A DNA stretch of 33,277 nucleotides. Source: Candidatus Saccharimonadota bacterium. GTDB taxonomy: Bacteria; Patescibacteriota; Saccharimonadia; Saccharimonadales; UBA4665. The notes under the pieces were generated by a model that saw only the letters and a program-made list of their open reading frames with translations, made no database searches and had not been told where the DNA came from. The stretch is from NCBI GenBank assembly GCA_025928155.1, contig JAICKC010000016.1, positions 1 through 33,277 of the forward strand, in the 5' to 3' direction. Within the stretch, counting starts at the first letter, position 1. Each line of letters begins with the position of its first letter. Made by a program: the position numbers and the translations under genes. Below, piece after piece: positions 1 through 7,952 of the stretch.

Positions 1-1
1 G

Positions 2-622
2 CTCGATCCGACGATCAAGGTCCCCACGACCTACATCGCCGTCAAGGGCAAGAACATGCGCGATCTGAGCGACCTGGCCGCCAACCCGCCGGCCCACGTC
101 AGGCAGCCTGCCAAGGCAGTTGTCTGGATAGCCATCTGGACACTGTTCACCGCTGGCGCGGCAACCTACGTCGCCCTCGGCAACCCCGGCGTCTGGGGCC
201 AGATCATCTTCACCGCCTTGTCCCTGGTCTTCTTCATTGACCTCACCGAACTCCGGAAGCGTATCCGCAACGTTCCCCGCGCGCGACGGTTCGCCCAGGC
301 CCGTACGAACAACGACATCGTGGTGGTGTCACCGCATATCATGCAGGCTCTCATCAAGAAGGCGCGGTCACTGGGTATCACGCTCAGTACCAGGGATTAC
401 CGGCAGATGGTCCAGGCCCAATTCGGAGTCGTTCAGAACCTCCAGGACCGTGTCATCCCGACCTTCGAGCTGAGGGCTGACCCCGACGTCGAGGTCGTCG
501 TGGCCGGCAGGGCAAGGTTCGCCGAAGATGTCGACACCATCTTCTTCAACGGCACCAAGGACGAGCGCATGGCCCGGAACGCCGGCAACCTCCAGTTCCT
601 GCGGGACGGCACTGAGAGCTAA
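2..622 (+). CDS. Hypothetical membrane protein, 5' end outside the window
   Basis: The reading frame is open from base 2, so the gene probably starts upstream; the first in-window Met (56) has no convincing Shine-Dalgarno before it. About 207 codons are visible. Two adjacent hydrophobic segments (about residues 40-60 and 65-83 counted from base 2) are followed by a basic stretch (LRKRIRNVPRARR) and a soluble C-terminal region of about 110 residues, so it looks like a short hairpin-type membrane anchor with a cytoplasmic domain. I do not recognise the family. Codons end mostly in C or G, like the 26-29 kb cluster and unlike the cyo genes next to it, so it may be acquired. It converges on cyoE, with a small hairpin (639-665) between them. 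Confidence 0.6.
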   Translation, partial: LDPTIKVPTTYIAVKGKNMRDLSDLAANPPAHVRQPAKAVVWIAIWTLFTAGAATYVALGNPGVWGQIIFTALSLVFFIDLTELRKRIRNVPRARRFAQARTNNDIVVVSPHIMQALIKKARSLGITLSTRDYRQMVQAQFGVVQNLQDRVIPTFELRADPDVEVVVAGRARFAEDVDTIFFNGTKDERMARNAGNLQFLRDGTES

Positions 623-638
623 TCCCCACTACCCGGCA

Positions 639-665
639 CCGAGCCCCGGAAGCACTACGGCTCGG
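639..665. repeat. Hairpin between convergent genes
   Basis: Seven-base perfect arms CCGAGCC (639-645) and GGCTCGG (659-665) enclose a 13-nt loop just after the stop of the first gene. There is no T-run on either side, so it is only a possible terminator. The rest of 623-767 shows no gene. Confidence 0.4.
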
Positions 666-767
666 ACGCAGAGAGGGAACGTTCGGCGACGCCGGCACGA
701 TGTACGCTACCCGCGTGCACTGCCGGCTGTCGCCAACGTCCCCCTCTCTTCTCTCATTTATTTTATA

Positions 768-1622
768 CTACGGCAACAGGGGTGATAGGGTGACTCCAGC
801 TGCCAACAGCAGCAAGGTAATAAGCGAAAAGCCGAACATACGGTGAGCCCACTTTTCGGGTGCCTGCGAGCGAACACCCGTTACACCCAGCCACAGCCAA
901 TACAAGCCGAGCCAGATCATACTCCAAAAGAATACCGTGCCCATATTGCCGGCAATGCCTAGCCAACCGACTGCAAGCACATACAGCAATACGTACGCGA
1001 GTATCCATCGTTGCGTATTTTTAACACCGTACCGGGCAGGCCAGATGGGCAGGCCGCCGGCTTTGTAGTCTTTGAGCCGGTAGATACCGATGGAATAGAA
1101 ATGCGCCATCTGCCAGAAGACCATCACGAGCGCCAACGCCCAAGCAACTGCATCAAATCGGCCCGCTACAGCCGTGTAGCCGGCCACTAATGGCAATGCG
1201 CCGGCGGGGGTGCCAGCCAGCGTACTCCACGGCGTTGTGCGCTTGGTCCAGGCATACAGCACCACATAGTCCAAGTAGGCCAGCACGCCAAGCAGGGCGG
1301 TGAGCCAATTGACCCAGGCAAGCAACACTCCCAGCCCGATGCCGCCAAGCAGCACCGCTAAGCCAGCAAGGTTGCGCGCCGGCACTACGCCCGTGGCGCT
1401 CGCGCGTTTTCGGGTACGAGGCATACGCGTATCCAGCTGTGAATCAGTGGCGTTATTGGCCAGACACCCCGACATCACGAGTAGGCTGGTGCCGACCATC
1501 GCCGCCAAGAAAAGCCACCAATCCACGCGACGCCACTGCGACGCCAAAAAGAAGCCGGCGGCCGCCATCATGACGTTAAAGAACGTTCGTTCGGGCTTTA
1601 GCGCCTCAAAGTAATCCTTCAA
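768..1622 (-). CDS. cyoE: Heme o synthase (protoheme IX farnesyltransferase) CyoE
   Basis: This membrane prenyltransferase attaches a farnesyl group to heme b to make heme o for the bo3 oxidase. It is 284 aa long, normal for the UbiA-type family, with about eight to nine hydrophobic segments. The first Asp-rich substrate motif is clear: NNATDSQLDTRMPRTRKR (about residues 56-73), the expected N-x3-D-x3-D-x2-M-x-RT-x2-R. The second loop motif is visible as YRLKDYKAGGLPIWPARYG. It is the last gene of the operon, starting 1 nt after the cyoD stop. Its presence fits a heme o-containing quinol oxidase made in the same transcript. Confidence 0.95.
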   Translation of the reverse strand: MKDYFEALKPERTFFNVMMAAAGFFLASQWRRVDWWLFLAAMVGTSLLVMSGCLANNATDSQLDTRMPRTRKRASATGVVPARNLAGLAVLLGGIGLGVLLAWVNWLTALLGVLAYLDYVVLYAWTKRTTPWSTLAGTPAGALPLVAGYTAVAGRFDAVAWALALVMVFWQMAHFYSIGIYRLKDYKAGGLPIWPARYGVKNTQRWILAYVLLYVLAVGWLGIAGNMGTVFFWSMIWLGLYWLWLGVTGVRSQAPEKWAHRMFGFSLITLLLLAAGVTLSPLLP

Positions 1623-1623
1623 C

Positions 1624-1989
1624 CTACAAGCTATCCTGTGATTTCAAATACTGGTCCATCTGCTGCGGCGTCATGCGGGTATTGAGATTGTTCATAATCC
1701 AGACGCTGCCGCCCACCAATATAAGTATCACAACCAGCATCATGCCGGCCATACCAAGCTTCCAGCGCGGCCCGCGCTCTTCGCCGACGTGCAGAAACAG
1801 CAGCATTTGCACGGCGAACTGGACAATTGCCAACACGCCCAATACGATAGCTAATGTGTTACCACTGGCTGTGCCGTGCGTTGCCAACCAGTACGCCGTC
1901 AACGTCAGCACTACCGATCCGACAAACCCGGCGGTGTACTTGCTGTACGTCAGCTTCTGGTCACCGTGCTCGGACACTACGGAATTCAT
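1624..1989 (-). CDS. cyoD: Cytochrome bo3 quinol oxidase subunit IV (CyoD)
   Basis: Small accessory subunit of the bo3 oxidase, 121 aa, slightly longer than the E. coli protein. Three transmembrane segments lie at about residues 18-38, 45-67 and 77-98, with the family-typical stretch AIVQFAVQMLLFLH before the HVGEERGPRWK loop. The frame is open to 2307, but the correct start is the ATG at 1987-1989 (MNSVVSEHGDQK): it overlaps the cyoC stop in an ATGA arrangement, and the longer reading lies entirely inside cyoC. CyoD is thought to help Cu(B) site assembly in subunit I. Confidence 0.93.
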   Translation of the reverse strand: MNSVVSEHGDQKLTYSKYTAGFVGSVVLTLTAYWLATHGTASGNTLAIVLGVLAIVQFAVQMLLFLHVGEERGPRWKLGMAGMMLVVILILVGGSVWIMNNLNTRMTPQQMDQYLKSQDSL

Positions 1990-2588
1990 ACGTTCAGACT
2001 CCCATACAGATAGACGATTGTGAATATGAAAATCCAGATCACATCCAAAAAGTGCCAGAACAAGCTCAGCAGGATCAGCCGCTTGCGCACACTGTCGGTC
2101 AGCCCACGGCTCCGCACGTACAACCCCATGACCGCCATCCAGGTGAGGCCGATGGTGATGTGCGCCCCGTGCGTACCTACCAGTGTAAAGTAGCTGCTCA
2201 GGAACCCACTGCGCCGCCAGCTGTTGCCCTCGGCAGCCATTTTGCTGAACTCGTGCAGCTCGAGGCCTAAGAACAGCGCACCAAGCAGAAACGTTACACC
2301 CAGCCAAAATAATACCTCATGTTTAGCCTTGCGCTGCGCTGCCAGCATGGCCAAACCGCAGGTAAAGCTGCTGGTGAGCAGCGCAAACGTCTCGACCAGC
2401 ACGTAGGGCAGACTAAACAGCTCACGCCCATTCGGCCCACCAAAGGTGTTATGGCGCAGCACCGTGTACACGGCAAACAGGCTCGCGAACAGTACGCAGT
2501 CGGTCATCAGGTAGAGCCAGAATCCGAAAATGGTTTTCTCGGTGGCCTCATGCTCGCGCCGTAGCTCTAGTGCCACTTCCTGGTTCAT
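1986..2588 (-). CDS. cyoC: Cytochrome bo3 quinol oxidase subunit III (CyoC)
   Basis: Subunit III of the heme-copper quinol oxidase, 200 aa, with five hydrophobic segments as usual for the quinol-oxidase form. Recognisable family stretches are FGFWLYLMTDCVLFASLFA near the N-terminus, LLTSSFTCGLAM, and GTHGAHITIGLTW near residues 136-148. The acidic residue in the loop LFLGLELHEF corresponds to the conserved subunit III glutamate region. It overlaps cyoB upstream (ATGA) and cyoD downstream (ATGA), so the block is translationally coupled. Confidence 0.95.
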   Translation of the reverse strand: MNQEVALELRREHEATEKTIFGFWLYLMTDCVLFASLFAVYTVLRHNTFGGPNGRELFSLPYVLVETFALLTSSFTCGLAMLAAQRKAKHEVLFWLGVTFLLGALFLGLELHEFSKMAAEGNSWRRSGFLSSYFTLVGTHGAHITIGLTWMAVMGLYVRSRGLTDSVRKRLILLSLFWHFLDVIWIFIFTIVYLYGSLNV

Positions 2589-4591
2589 GACTGTATGGCC
2601 TCGTACTCTTTCACCTTCCGGGCTTGCGCCTGATCTAGTTTTTCAACCTCGCGTGCAGTCAGTACATACTCGGGTTCGTCATTCATGCTGCGTACAACCA
2701 GCGTTACCACCACGCCCACGAACGCCAGCGGCAACACCCAATACATGTGCCATACCAGGCAAAAAGCAAACGTAAACGCCAACGCGCCAACGGCTACACT
2801 CCAGCCGCTATTTTTGGGCAGCAGCACGTCTTCATACTCTTTATGGCTCTTTTTGGCCTGCTTGTCAGCCCAGAATTGGTCACGTACCTGCACGACCGGC
2901 TGCTTGGTAAAGCTATAAAAGGGAGCCGGCGAGGGCACCGACCACTCTAGTGTGCGACCGTTCCACGGGTCGCCTGTCAGGTCACGGTTGCTGTCGCGCA
3001 GCAAAATACTTACCACCAGCTGCGCCACCTGGGCCGCCACTCCGAACCCTATCAGCGCTGCACCGATACCAGCCACAATAAACAGCGGCTGCCAGCCGAG
3101 CGACGCATCGTAGTGGTCGAGCCGGCGCGTTGCGCCCATCAAGCCCAAGACGTACAGCGGCGTGAAGGCCACGATAAAGCCAACGCTCCAGAACCAGAAC
3201 GCAACCTTGCCGAGACCCTCGTGCAAACGGAAACCGAAAATCTTGGGAAACCAGTAGGAGAGGCCGCTAAAGAATGCAAATACCACGCCACCGATAATCA
3301 TCATGTGGAAGTGCGCTATCAGGAATAGGCTGTTGTGCACCTGATAGTCAATAGCCGGTACGCTCATCATCACGCCCGCCACGCCACCTATTGTAAATAT
3401 TACGACGAACCCCATGAACCACAGCATTGGCGACCTAAAGCTGATTCGCCCGCGGTACATTGTGAACAGCCAGTTAAATATTTTGACGCCCGTGGGCACG
3501 GCGATAACCGCGGTCGTAATACCAAAGAACGCGTTTACATCCGCTCCAGCGCCCATAGTAAAGAAGTGATGCAGCCAGACAGTGTAGCTTAAGATCACGA
3601 TAGCCCATATCGCCCAGACCATGCTAGTGTAGCCAAACAGTGCTTTGCGGCTAAATGTTGCGACTACTTCGCTCCAGATCCCAAAGGCTGGCAGCACTAA
3701 TATATACACTTCGGGGTGGCCCCACGCCCAGATAAGGTTCACGTACATCATAGCGTTACCGCCACCACCGGCTGTGAAGAAGTGCGTGCCGATGGTTCGG
3801 TCGAGCGCCAGCAGTGTTAATGTGACTGTCAGGATAGGGAAGGCGAAGGCTACTAGTGCCATACTGCCCATGACCGACCAGGCGAACATCGGCATTTTCA
3901 TAAGACTCATGCCGGGCGCGCGCATCTTAATAATGGTCACCATGAAATTAATGCCCGAGAGCAGACTGCCAATGCCGCTGATTTGTAGCGCCCATATCCA
4001 GTAGTCCACGCCGACGGTCGGGCTGTATTTGAGTTCGCTTAAAGGTGGGTACGCCAGCCAACCGGCTGCCGAAAAATCACCCAGTACCAGGCTCGCCATC
4101 ACTAACGCCATACCCGCAAAAAACAGCCAGAAACTAGAAGCGTTCATGAATGGAAAGGCTACGTCGCGGGCCCCCAGCTGCAAGGGCAAAACTAGGTTAA
4201 TAAGTCCGAACATCAAGCCCATCGCTACAAAGAAAATCATAATGGTACCGTGCGCGCTCACGATTTGCTGGAAGTGACTGGCGTCGAGAAACCCCTGGTT
4301 GCTACCAACACTAACCGACTGCTGAGCGCGCATTAAAAAGGCGTCGGCCGCACCGCGCAGCAGCATGATCAGCGCTACAATCACATACATTACGCCGATG
4401 CGCTTCGGATCCTGCGTCGTCAGCCATTCTTTCCAGAGCCATTTCCAACGATGCAGGTAGGTTATGAGCCCCGCCACCGCCAGCAAACCGCCAACCACCA
4501 TGGCGGCTCCGCCATAAGCAATCGCGTTCGGTGGTAACTGGTTCCAGCCGAGCCGACCGAGCAGTGCAAAAGCTACGTGACCTAACAGCAT
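2585..4591 (-). CDS. cyoB: Cytochrome bo3 quinol oxidase subunit I (CyoB)
   Basis: Catalytic heme-copper subunit, 668 aa, close to the E. coli length of 663. It binds low-spin heme b, the heme o3/Cu(B) oxygen-reducing centre and quinol. Visible residues: SAHG (heme b His); WGHPEVYI (Cu(B) His and cross-linked Tyr); VWLHHFF (two Cu(B) His); HFHMMIIGG (heme o3 and heme b His); RDVAFPF (D-channel Asp); GVKIFNW (K-channel Lys). The quinol-site residues known from E. coli are also present: Arg and Asp in RGAADAFLMR, then His and Gln in SHFQQ. The C-terminal part keeps NRDLTGDPW(N)GRTLEW, typical of quinol rather than cytochrome c oxidases. It starts within the cyoA stop (TGATG). Confidence 0.97.
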   Translation of the reverse strand: MLLGHVAFALLGRLGWNQLPPNAIAYGGAAMVVGGLLAVAGLITYLHRWKWLWKEWLTTQDPKRIGVMYVIVALIMLLRGAADAFLMRAQQSVSVGSNQGFLDASHFQQIVSAHGTIMIFFVAMGLMFGLINLVLPLQLGARDVAFPFMNASSFWLFFAGMALVMASLVLGDFSAAGWLAYPPLSELKYSPTVGVDYWIWALQISGIGSLLSGINFMVTIIKMRAPGMSLMKMPMFAWSVMGSMALVAFAFPILTVTLTLLALDRTIGTHFFTAGGGGNAMMYVNLIWAWGHPEVYILVLPAFGIWSEVVATFSRKALFGYTSMVWAIWAIVILSYTVWLHHFFTMGAGADVNAFFGITTAVIAVPTGVKIFNWLFTMYRGRISFRSPMLWFMGFVVIFTIGGVAGVMMSVPAIDYQVHNSLFLIAHFHMMIIGGVVFAFFSGLSYWFPKIFGFRLHEGLGKVAFWFWSVGFIVAFTPLYVLGLMGATRRLDHYDASLGWQPLFIVAGIGAALIGFGVAAQVAQLVVSILLRDSNRDLTGDPWNGRTLEWSVPSPAPFYSFTKQPVVQVRDQFWADKQAKKSHKEYEDVLLPKNSGWSVAVGALAFTFAFCLVWHMYWVLPLAFVGVVVTLVVRSMNDEPEYVLTAREVEKLDQAQARKVKEYEAIQS

Positions 4592-5487
4592 CAGAAACTC
4601 ACCCCCACTGCGTCCACGCTATCACCCCCGTCTGTCGGCATCATGTACTTCATAATAATCGTATCATACAAGTCCGGCTGCACGGCCGCGTAATAGGCGG
4701 CCTTATTGTTGCTGCTCGGACGCGCCAGGTTCATGTAGGTAAAATCGGTGAGCTTGCTGCCGGAGTGCTGAGCTGCTCCTACCCAAGCCTTAAAATCGCT
4801 CTGCGACTGCGACTTAACGGTGAAACTCATACCGGCAAAGCCGCTGCCGCTGATGTTAGCCGCCACACCCCGAAAGTCGCCAGTTTTAGCAGCCATGAGG
4901 TTCTCCTGCGTATTCATGCCGGGCATAGCGTACATTTGGCCGCCGAGCTGCGGCGCCCAAAAGCTGGTCATCACGGTATCGCTGGTAATCTCAAAATCCA
5001 CGGGAGTACCCACCGGTATGGCTGCCTCATTCACACTCGCCACGCCTTGCTCAGGGTAGATAAACAGCCACTTCCAGTCCAACGCCACGACCTGGATATG
5101 CAGCGGCTTGTTGCCTTGGAGCGGCTTGAACGGATCAAGCGCGTAGCTGCTATTCCAGGTAATCACGCCGATAATCGTAATAAAGATTGCCGGTATCGCC
5201 CACCAGACGGCTTCGAGCCTGCCGTTACCTTCAAACTTGGGATCATAGCGGCCACGCGGATTGCCTTCGCGGTAGCGCCAGGCAAACATACCCAGCATAA
5301 CAAACACCGGCACAACCACAATGAGCGATATGCTGGCAGTAAAGATCATGAGATTGCGCTCTTTGGTGCCAACTTGGCCGGCTGGCTGGAGCACTGCGAT
5401 AGGGTGGCTGTGGAGATAACTGCCGGCTAGCACCACTACCGCCAGTAGCAGCGTTGCTACTACAAGAATCTTTCCCCGCGTTTTCAT
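4591..5487 (-). CDS. cyoA: Cytochrome bo3 quinol oxidase subunit II (CyoA)
   Basis: Subunit II, 298 aa. The frame is open further upstream, but that part lies antisense to nothing sensible and inside the preceding gene; the ATG at 5485-5487 (MKTRGKILVV) gives a normal N-terminus. An N-terminal hydrophobic segment (about 7-25) and a second (about 48-70) precede a periplasmic cupredoxin domain. The Cu(A) ligands of cytochrome c oxidases are absent: the region reads SFWAPQLGGQMYAMPGM and ISGSGFAGMSF, as in quinol oxidases. Unusually, the lipobox of E. coli CyoA is not present: VVLAGSYLH has Ser where the lipidated Cys would be. A TGCTACAAT box lies 10 nt before the ATG, so this unit may have its own leaderless transcript. 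Confidence 0.95.
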   Translation of the reverse strand: MKTRGKILVVATLLLAVVVLAGSYLHSHPIAVLQPAGQVGTKERNLMIFTASISLIVVVPVFVMLGMFAWRYREGNPRGRYDPKFEGNGRLEAVWWAIPAIFITIIGVITWNSSYALDPFKPLQGNKPLHIQVVALDWKWLFIYPEQGVASVNEAAIPVGTPVDFEITSDTVMTSFWAPQLGGQMYAMPGMNTQENLMAAKTGDFRGVAANISGSGFAGMSFTVKSQSQSDFKAWVGAAQHSGSKLTDFTYMNLARPSSNNKAAYYAAVQPDLYDTIIMKYMMPTDGGDSVDAVGVSF

Positions 5488-5497
5488 CCTTATGCTT

Positions 5498-5506
5498 ATT
5501 GTAGCA
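5498..5506 (-). promoter_or_regulatory. Extended -10 element before cyoA
   Basis: TGCTACAAT on the minus strand ends 10 nt before the cyoA ATG. Transcription would begin at or within a few bases of the start codon. No good -35 is visible, as expected for an extended -10 promoter. It lies in the 22-nt gap between the FAD-oxidase stop and cyoA. Confidence 0.55.
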
Positions 5507-5509
5507 CGC

Positions 5510-7174
5510 CTAGAAGTGGTCGCGGATGTGGGAGTAGCTGTAGTCCCAGTCAGCGTCGGACTTTTTGTGTGGGTTGAAGATGTTCTCGGGATCAAAAATA
5601 TGCTTAACGTCGCGGAACAGCCCAACGATCTGCTTACCAAACTGTGCTTCCAGCCACGGGCCGCGCACCAGGCCGTCGTTGTGTTCGCCACTTAAAGTGC
5701 CTTCATAGTGCAGCACCAGATCGTTGACTTCCTTTTGGCTCGGCTCAATTTTCTTGCGCTCCTTGGGATCCTCAATCTTCATGAGCGGAATCACGTGGAA
5801 ATTGCCGTCACCCATGTGCCCGGCGATGGTTGCAAACAAGTGATATTTTTTGATGATTTTCTGTAGCCGCGGTAGGAACTCTTCCAGATGCGTTGGTGGC
5901 ACAGCGAAGTCATCGATATACGGTGCAGTGTGCTTGTCCTTGACCTTGCTCCGGAGCAGCTGGAAACTATTGCGGCGCATAATCCAGAATTTCTCGCTTT
6001 TGCCCTCGGTGGGGTCTTCTTCGAATCCATTGATTTCGTAGCGGGCGCGCAGATGTTTAAGCTCGCGGTGCAGGGCTTTGACTTTCTGGCGCACTTCGTC
6101 CTCGGTTTCCCCGTTGAACTCGACCATCAGAATGAGCTTGGGGATGCCACGCAGCAATTGCAGACCGTCCGGTATGAGCGTGATAAGTAGATGGATGAAC
6201 CGTCTCCAGCCCAACATTTTAAGGAAGCTCGGCATAAAACGAATACTGAGCCAGAGCGTTTGGTCATCGAAACTCTCGAATGTGGCAGGCTTATGCTCTA
6301 GCACCTTTGGAATAAGTTCGCCCAGGTCGTTGATGTTGCGCATAAACAACACGAGCAGGCCAGAATGCGGGCGGTGCGGCACCAAGCGGTATTTGATATC
6401 GGTAACAAAACCGAGCGTGCCCTCACTGCCGACAATTAACTTCGTGAGGTCAAACACGCCGGTTTCACGGTCCCAGACCTCCCACAACGTATAGCCCATG
6501 CTGTTTTTGCTGACGTGCGGTTTGGCCGCTTTGATGGCGTCGTAATGGGCTTCACACAGGTCGTAAACCTGCTTGTAGATACTGCCTTCGTAGTCCTTTT
6601 GCGCCAACTTTTTCTTAAGCGCCTCACCTTTAAGCGGCTTCACTGCATACTCATTGCCATCAGCAAATACCACTTGCAGCTCATTCACGAAGTCTTTGAC
6701 CTTGCCGTATTCCAACGATTTTTCACCGCCGGAGTTGTTCGCGACCATGCCGCCGACCGTACAGAGTTCGCGACTGGCGGGGTAGGAGGGCATGAGTGCG
6801 CCGTGCTTCAGCGTTTCACGTTCGAAGTCGCGGTAAAATACGCCGGGCTGGGTTTGCGCTTCTTCGGGCGTGACCTCTTCGATAGCGGTAAAATGTTTGT
6901 TGAAATCAACGATGACTGATTCATTGATGGCACCGCCGGCCATATCGGTGCCAGCACTTCGAGCCGTGACCGACAAGTCGGGCATCGATTTCTTTTTCTC
7001 GGACACCAGCTTCACCAGTGCCTGGACATCTTTGCTATCCTGCGGCATTACCACGAGCTTGGGCCGCAATTCAAACATGCTGGCGTCGTGACTATATTTT
7101 TCTTTAGCCTCTGCCGAGTCCTCGAACTCGCCCTTAAAGCCACGTTTTTTCAGCTCGGTTTTGATATCTTCCAT
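5510..7174 (-). CDS. FAD-linked 2-hydroxyacid oxidase/dehydrogenase (GlcD / D-lactate dehydrogenase-like)
   Basis: A flavoprotein of about 554 aa likely to oxidise D-lactate, glycolate or a similar 2-hydroxyacid and pass electrons to quinone. The N-terminal FAD-binding domain (PCMH type) shows RPKLVVMPQDSKDVQALV, RSAGTDMAGGAI, PASRELCTVGGMVANNSGG and VGSEGTLGFVTDI. The C-terminal FAD-oxidase domain shows IAGHMGDGNFHV near residue 480 and a GEHNDGLVR motif where many relatives have GEHGIG. There is no C-terminal Fe-S domain. It sits directly before cyoA on the same strand, which suggests it feeds the bo3 oxidase. Start: ATG at 7172-7174 is preferred because TGCTAAGCT lies 8 nt upstream; ATG at 7190-7192 is the alternative. 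Exact substrate is not determinable from sequence. Confidence 0.88.
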   Translation of the reverse strand: MEDIKTELKKRGFKGEFEDSAEAKEKYSHDASMFELRPKLVVMPQDSKDVQALVKLVSEKKKSMPDLSVTARSAGTDMAGGAINESVIVDFNKHFTAIEEVTPEEAQTQPGVFYRDFERETLKHGALMPSYPASRELCTVGGMVANNSGGEKSLEYGKVKDFVNELQVVFADGNEYAVKPLKGEALKKKLAQKDYEGSIYKQVYDLCEAHYDAIKAAKPHVSKNSMGYTLWEVWDRETGVFDLTKLIVGSEGTLGFVTDIKYRLVPHRPHSGLLVLFMRNINDLGELIPKVLEHKPATFESFDDQTLWLSIRFMPSFLKMLGWRRFIHLLITLIPDGLQLLRGIPKLILMVEFNGETEDEVRQKVKALHRELKHLRARYEINGFEEDPTEGKSEKFWIMRRNSFQLLRSKVKDKHTAPYIDDFAVPPTHLEEFLPRLQKIIKKYHLFATIAGHMGDGNFHVIPLMKIEDPKERKKIEPSQKEVNDLVLHYEGTLSGEHNDGLVRGPWLEAQFGKQIVGLFRDVKHIFDPENIFNPHKKSDADWDYSYSHIRDHF

Positions 7175-7182
7175 GCTACTTA

Positions 7183-7191
7183 AGCTTAGCA
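7183..7191 (-). promoter_or_regulatory. Possible extended -10 before the FAD oxidase
   Basis: TGCTAAGCT on the minus strand lies 8 nt before the ATG at 7174, the same geometry as at cyoA, ndh and the atp operon. The match to TATAAT is weaker, and the box would fall inside the coding region if the ATG at 7192 were used. Confidence 0.35.
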
Positions 7192-7340
7192 TGGTTTTTC
7201 GCCTTTTCGTCCTTTTGGGACTCCTACCCCTCGGGAGGGATACGAGTCGCTGTACTCGGAAAGTCAAATGTCTGGAGCAAACTCCAAAGTTTGCTTTCCC
7301 TCCGTACAGCACTCATCAGCACAAATACACATCTGTGAAA

Positions 7341-7438
7341 GACGAACATAACAAGCAAACAACGGATGGGGAAACAAGGGGATACGGAATGGACCGTAAC
7401 ACCCCTACCACAGCCGTTGTTTCCTCATTATGTTCGTC
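7341..7438. repeat. 98-nt nested inverted repeat in a 345-nt gene-free stretch (7193-7537)
   Basis: The only structure in the gap between the FAD oxidase and the 60-aa gene is a multi-tier stem. Arms, outside in: GACGAACATAA (7341-7351)/TTATGTTCGTC (7428-7438), 11 bp; AAACAACGG (7357-7365)/CCGTTGTTT (7414-7422), 9 bp; AGGGG (7377-7381)/CCCCT (7402-7406), 5 bp; TACGG (7383-7387)/CCGTA (7394-7398), 5 bp with a 6-nt loop. All tiers are perfect and in register. There is no T-run, so it is not a simple terminator; it could be a structured RNA, a small non-autonomous repeat or a DNA cruciform site. The ORF across it on the plus strand shows no protein-like features. Confidence 0.7.
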
Positions 7439-7537
7439 AGCGGCGTTGCCGCTTTCGTGCAGCTTGAGGGTTGGTTGTGGCCAGGGTGGATTAGGTGGTT
7501 CCTCGACCGAGGTCGAAGAGCTTGGTAACTATGGTAA

Positions 7538-7720
7538 CTACCGCTTGCAGCAGCTGTAGGCCAGCATGACTACGGCCAGCAGCACCGACAGGTAGACGAA
7601 CGCCGGGTTGATGAAGATAGCCATCATGGCGATCAGCATCCAGCCAGCGCCGAAACTGATGAGTTCCTTGGTCGAGAATAGCTCGCGGAGCGGAACGCTT
7701 CCCTCACGATAGTTCGACAT
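7538..7720 (-). CDS. Small two-helix membrane protein, unknown
   Basis: A 60-aa protein starting MSNYREGSVPLREL with two hydrophobic segments (about residues 21-37 and 39-55) and a C-terminal SCCKR. A purine-rich site (AAGGGGAG, 7726-7734 region) precedes the ATG, which supports real translation. I do not recognise it. It lies between two long inverted repeats (7341-7438 and 7751-7809) and is divergent from ndh. The stop codon falls inside a 9-bp tandem direct repeat (TGGTAACTA twice, 7523-7540). Confidence 0.6.
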   Translation of the reverse strand: MSNYREGSVPLRELFSTKELISFGAGWMLIAMMAIFINPAFVYLSVLLAVVMLAYSCCKR

Positions 7721-7750
7721 CGACTCCCCTTACTTTGATCCGATTTTTAA

Positions 7751-7809
7751 GAAGACAAATAGGAGACAGGTACACCGCTAGTAGGTGTACACATTTCCTA
7801 TTTGTCTTC
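7751..7809. repeat. Nested hairpin between divergent genes
   Basis: Outer arms of 14 perfect bases (7751-7764 GAAGACAAATAGGA, 7796-7809 its complement) enclose an inner stem GTACACC (7770-7776)/GGTGTAC (7784-7790) with a 7-nt loop. A further small palindrome GAGTACGTGTACTC lies at 7834-7847. The region is upstream of both the 60-aa membrane gene and ndh, so it could act as an operator, a leader structure or a transcription barrier. Confidence 0.65.
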
Positions 7810-7934
7810 CCGTTTGCTTGTTAATGTACCTCGGAGTACGTGTACTCAACGAAGTATACTACATTATACCACAAGCATGTTGTTTGTCAACTTTCACCCC
7901 TGGCGCATGCCGTTTGCATATCGCTTATCGTTAT

Positions 7935-7943
7935 TGTTACAAT
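7935..7943 (+). promoter_or_regulatory. Extended -10 element before ndh
   Basis: TGTTACAAT ends 9 nt before the ATG at 7953; no Shine-Dalgarno precedes the start. It has nearly the same sequence and the same spacing as the cyoA element, which suggests joint leaderless expression of the respiratory genes. Confidence 0.55.
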
Positions 7944-7952
7944 GAGTTTGAA

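Noticed and set aside
4531-5430. Plus-strand ORF of 299 aa opposite cyoA
   Set aside because: Antisense to a clearly conserved gene, no plausible start site.
7161-7559. 132-aa plus-strand ORF across the nested repeat
   Set aside because: Overlaps the 5' end of the FAD oxidase and the stop of the 60-aa gene; composition driven by the inverted repeats.
7341-7809. CRISPR array
   Set aside because: The repeats are nested inverted arms, not regularly spaced direct repeats with unique spacers.
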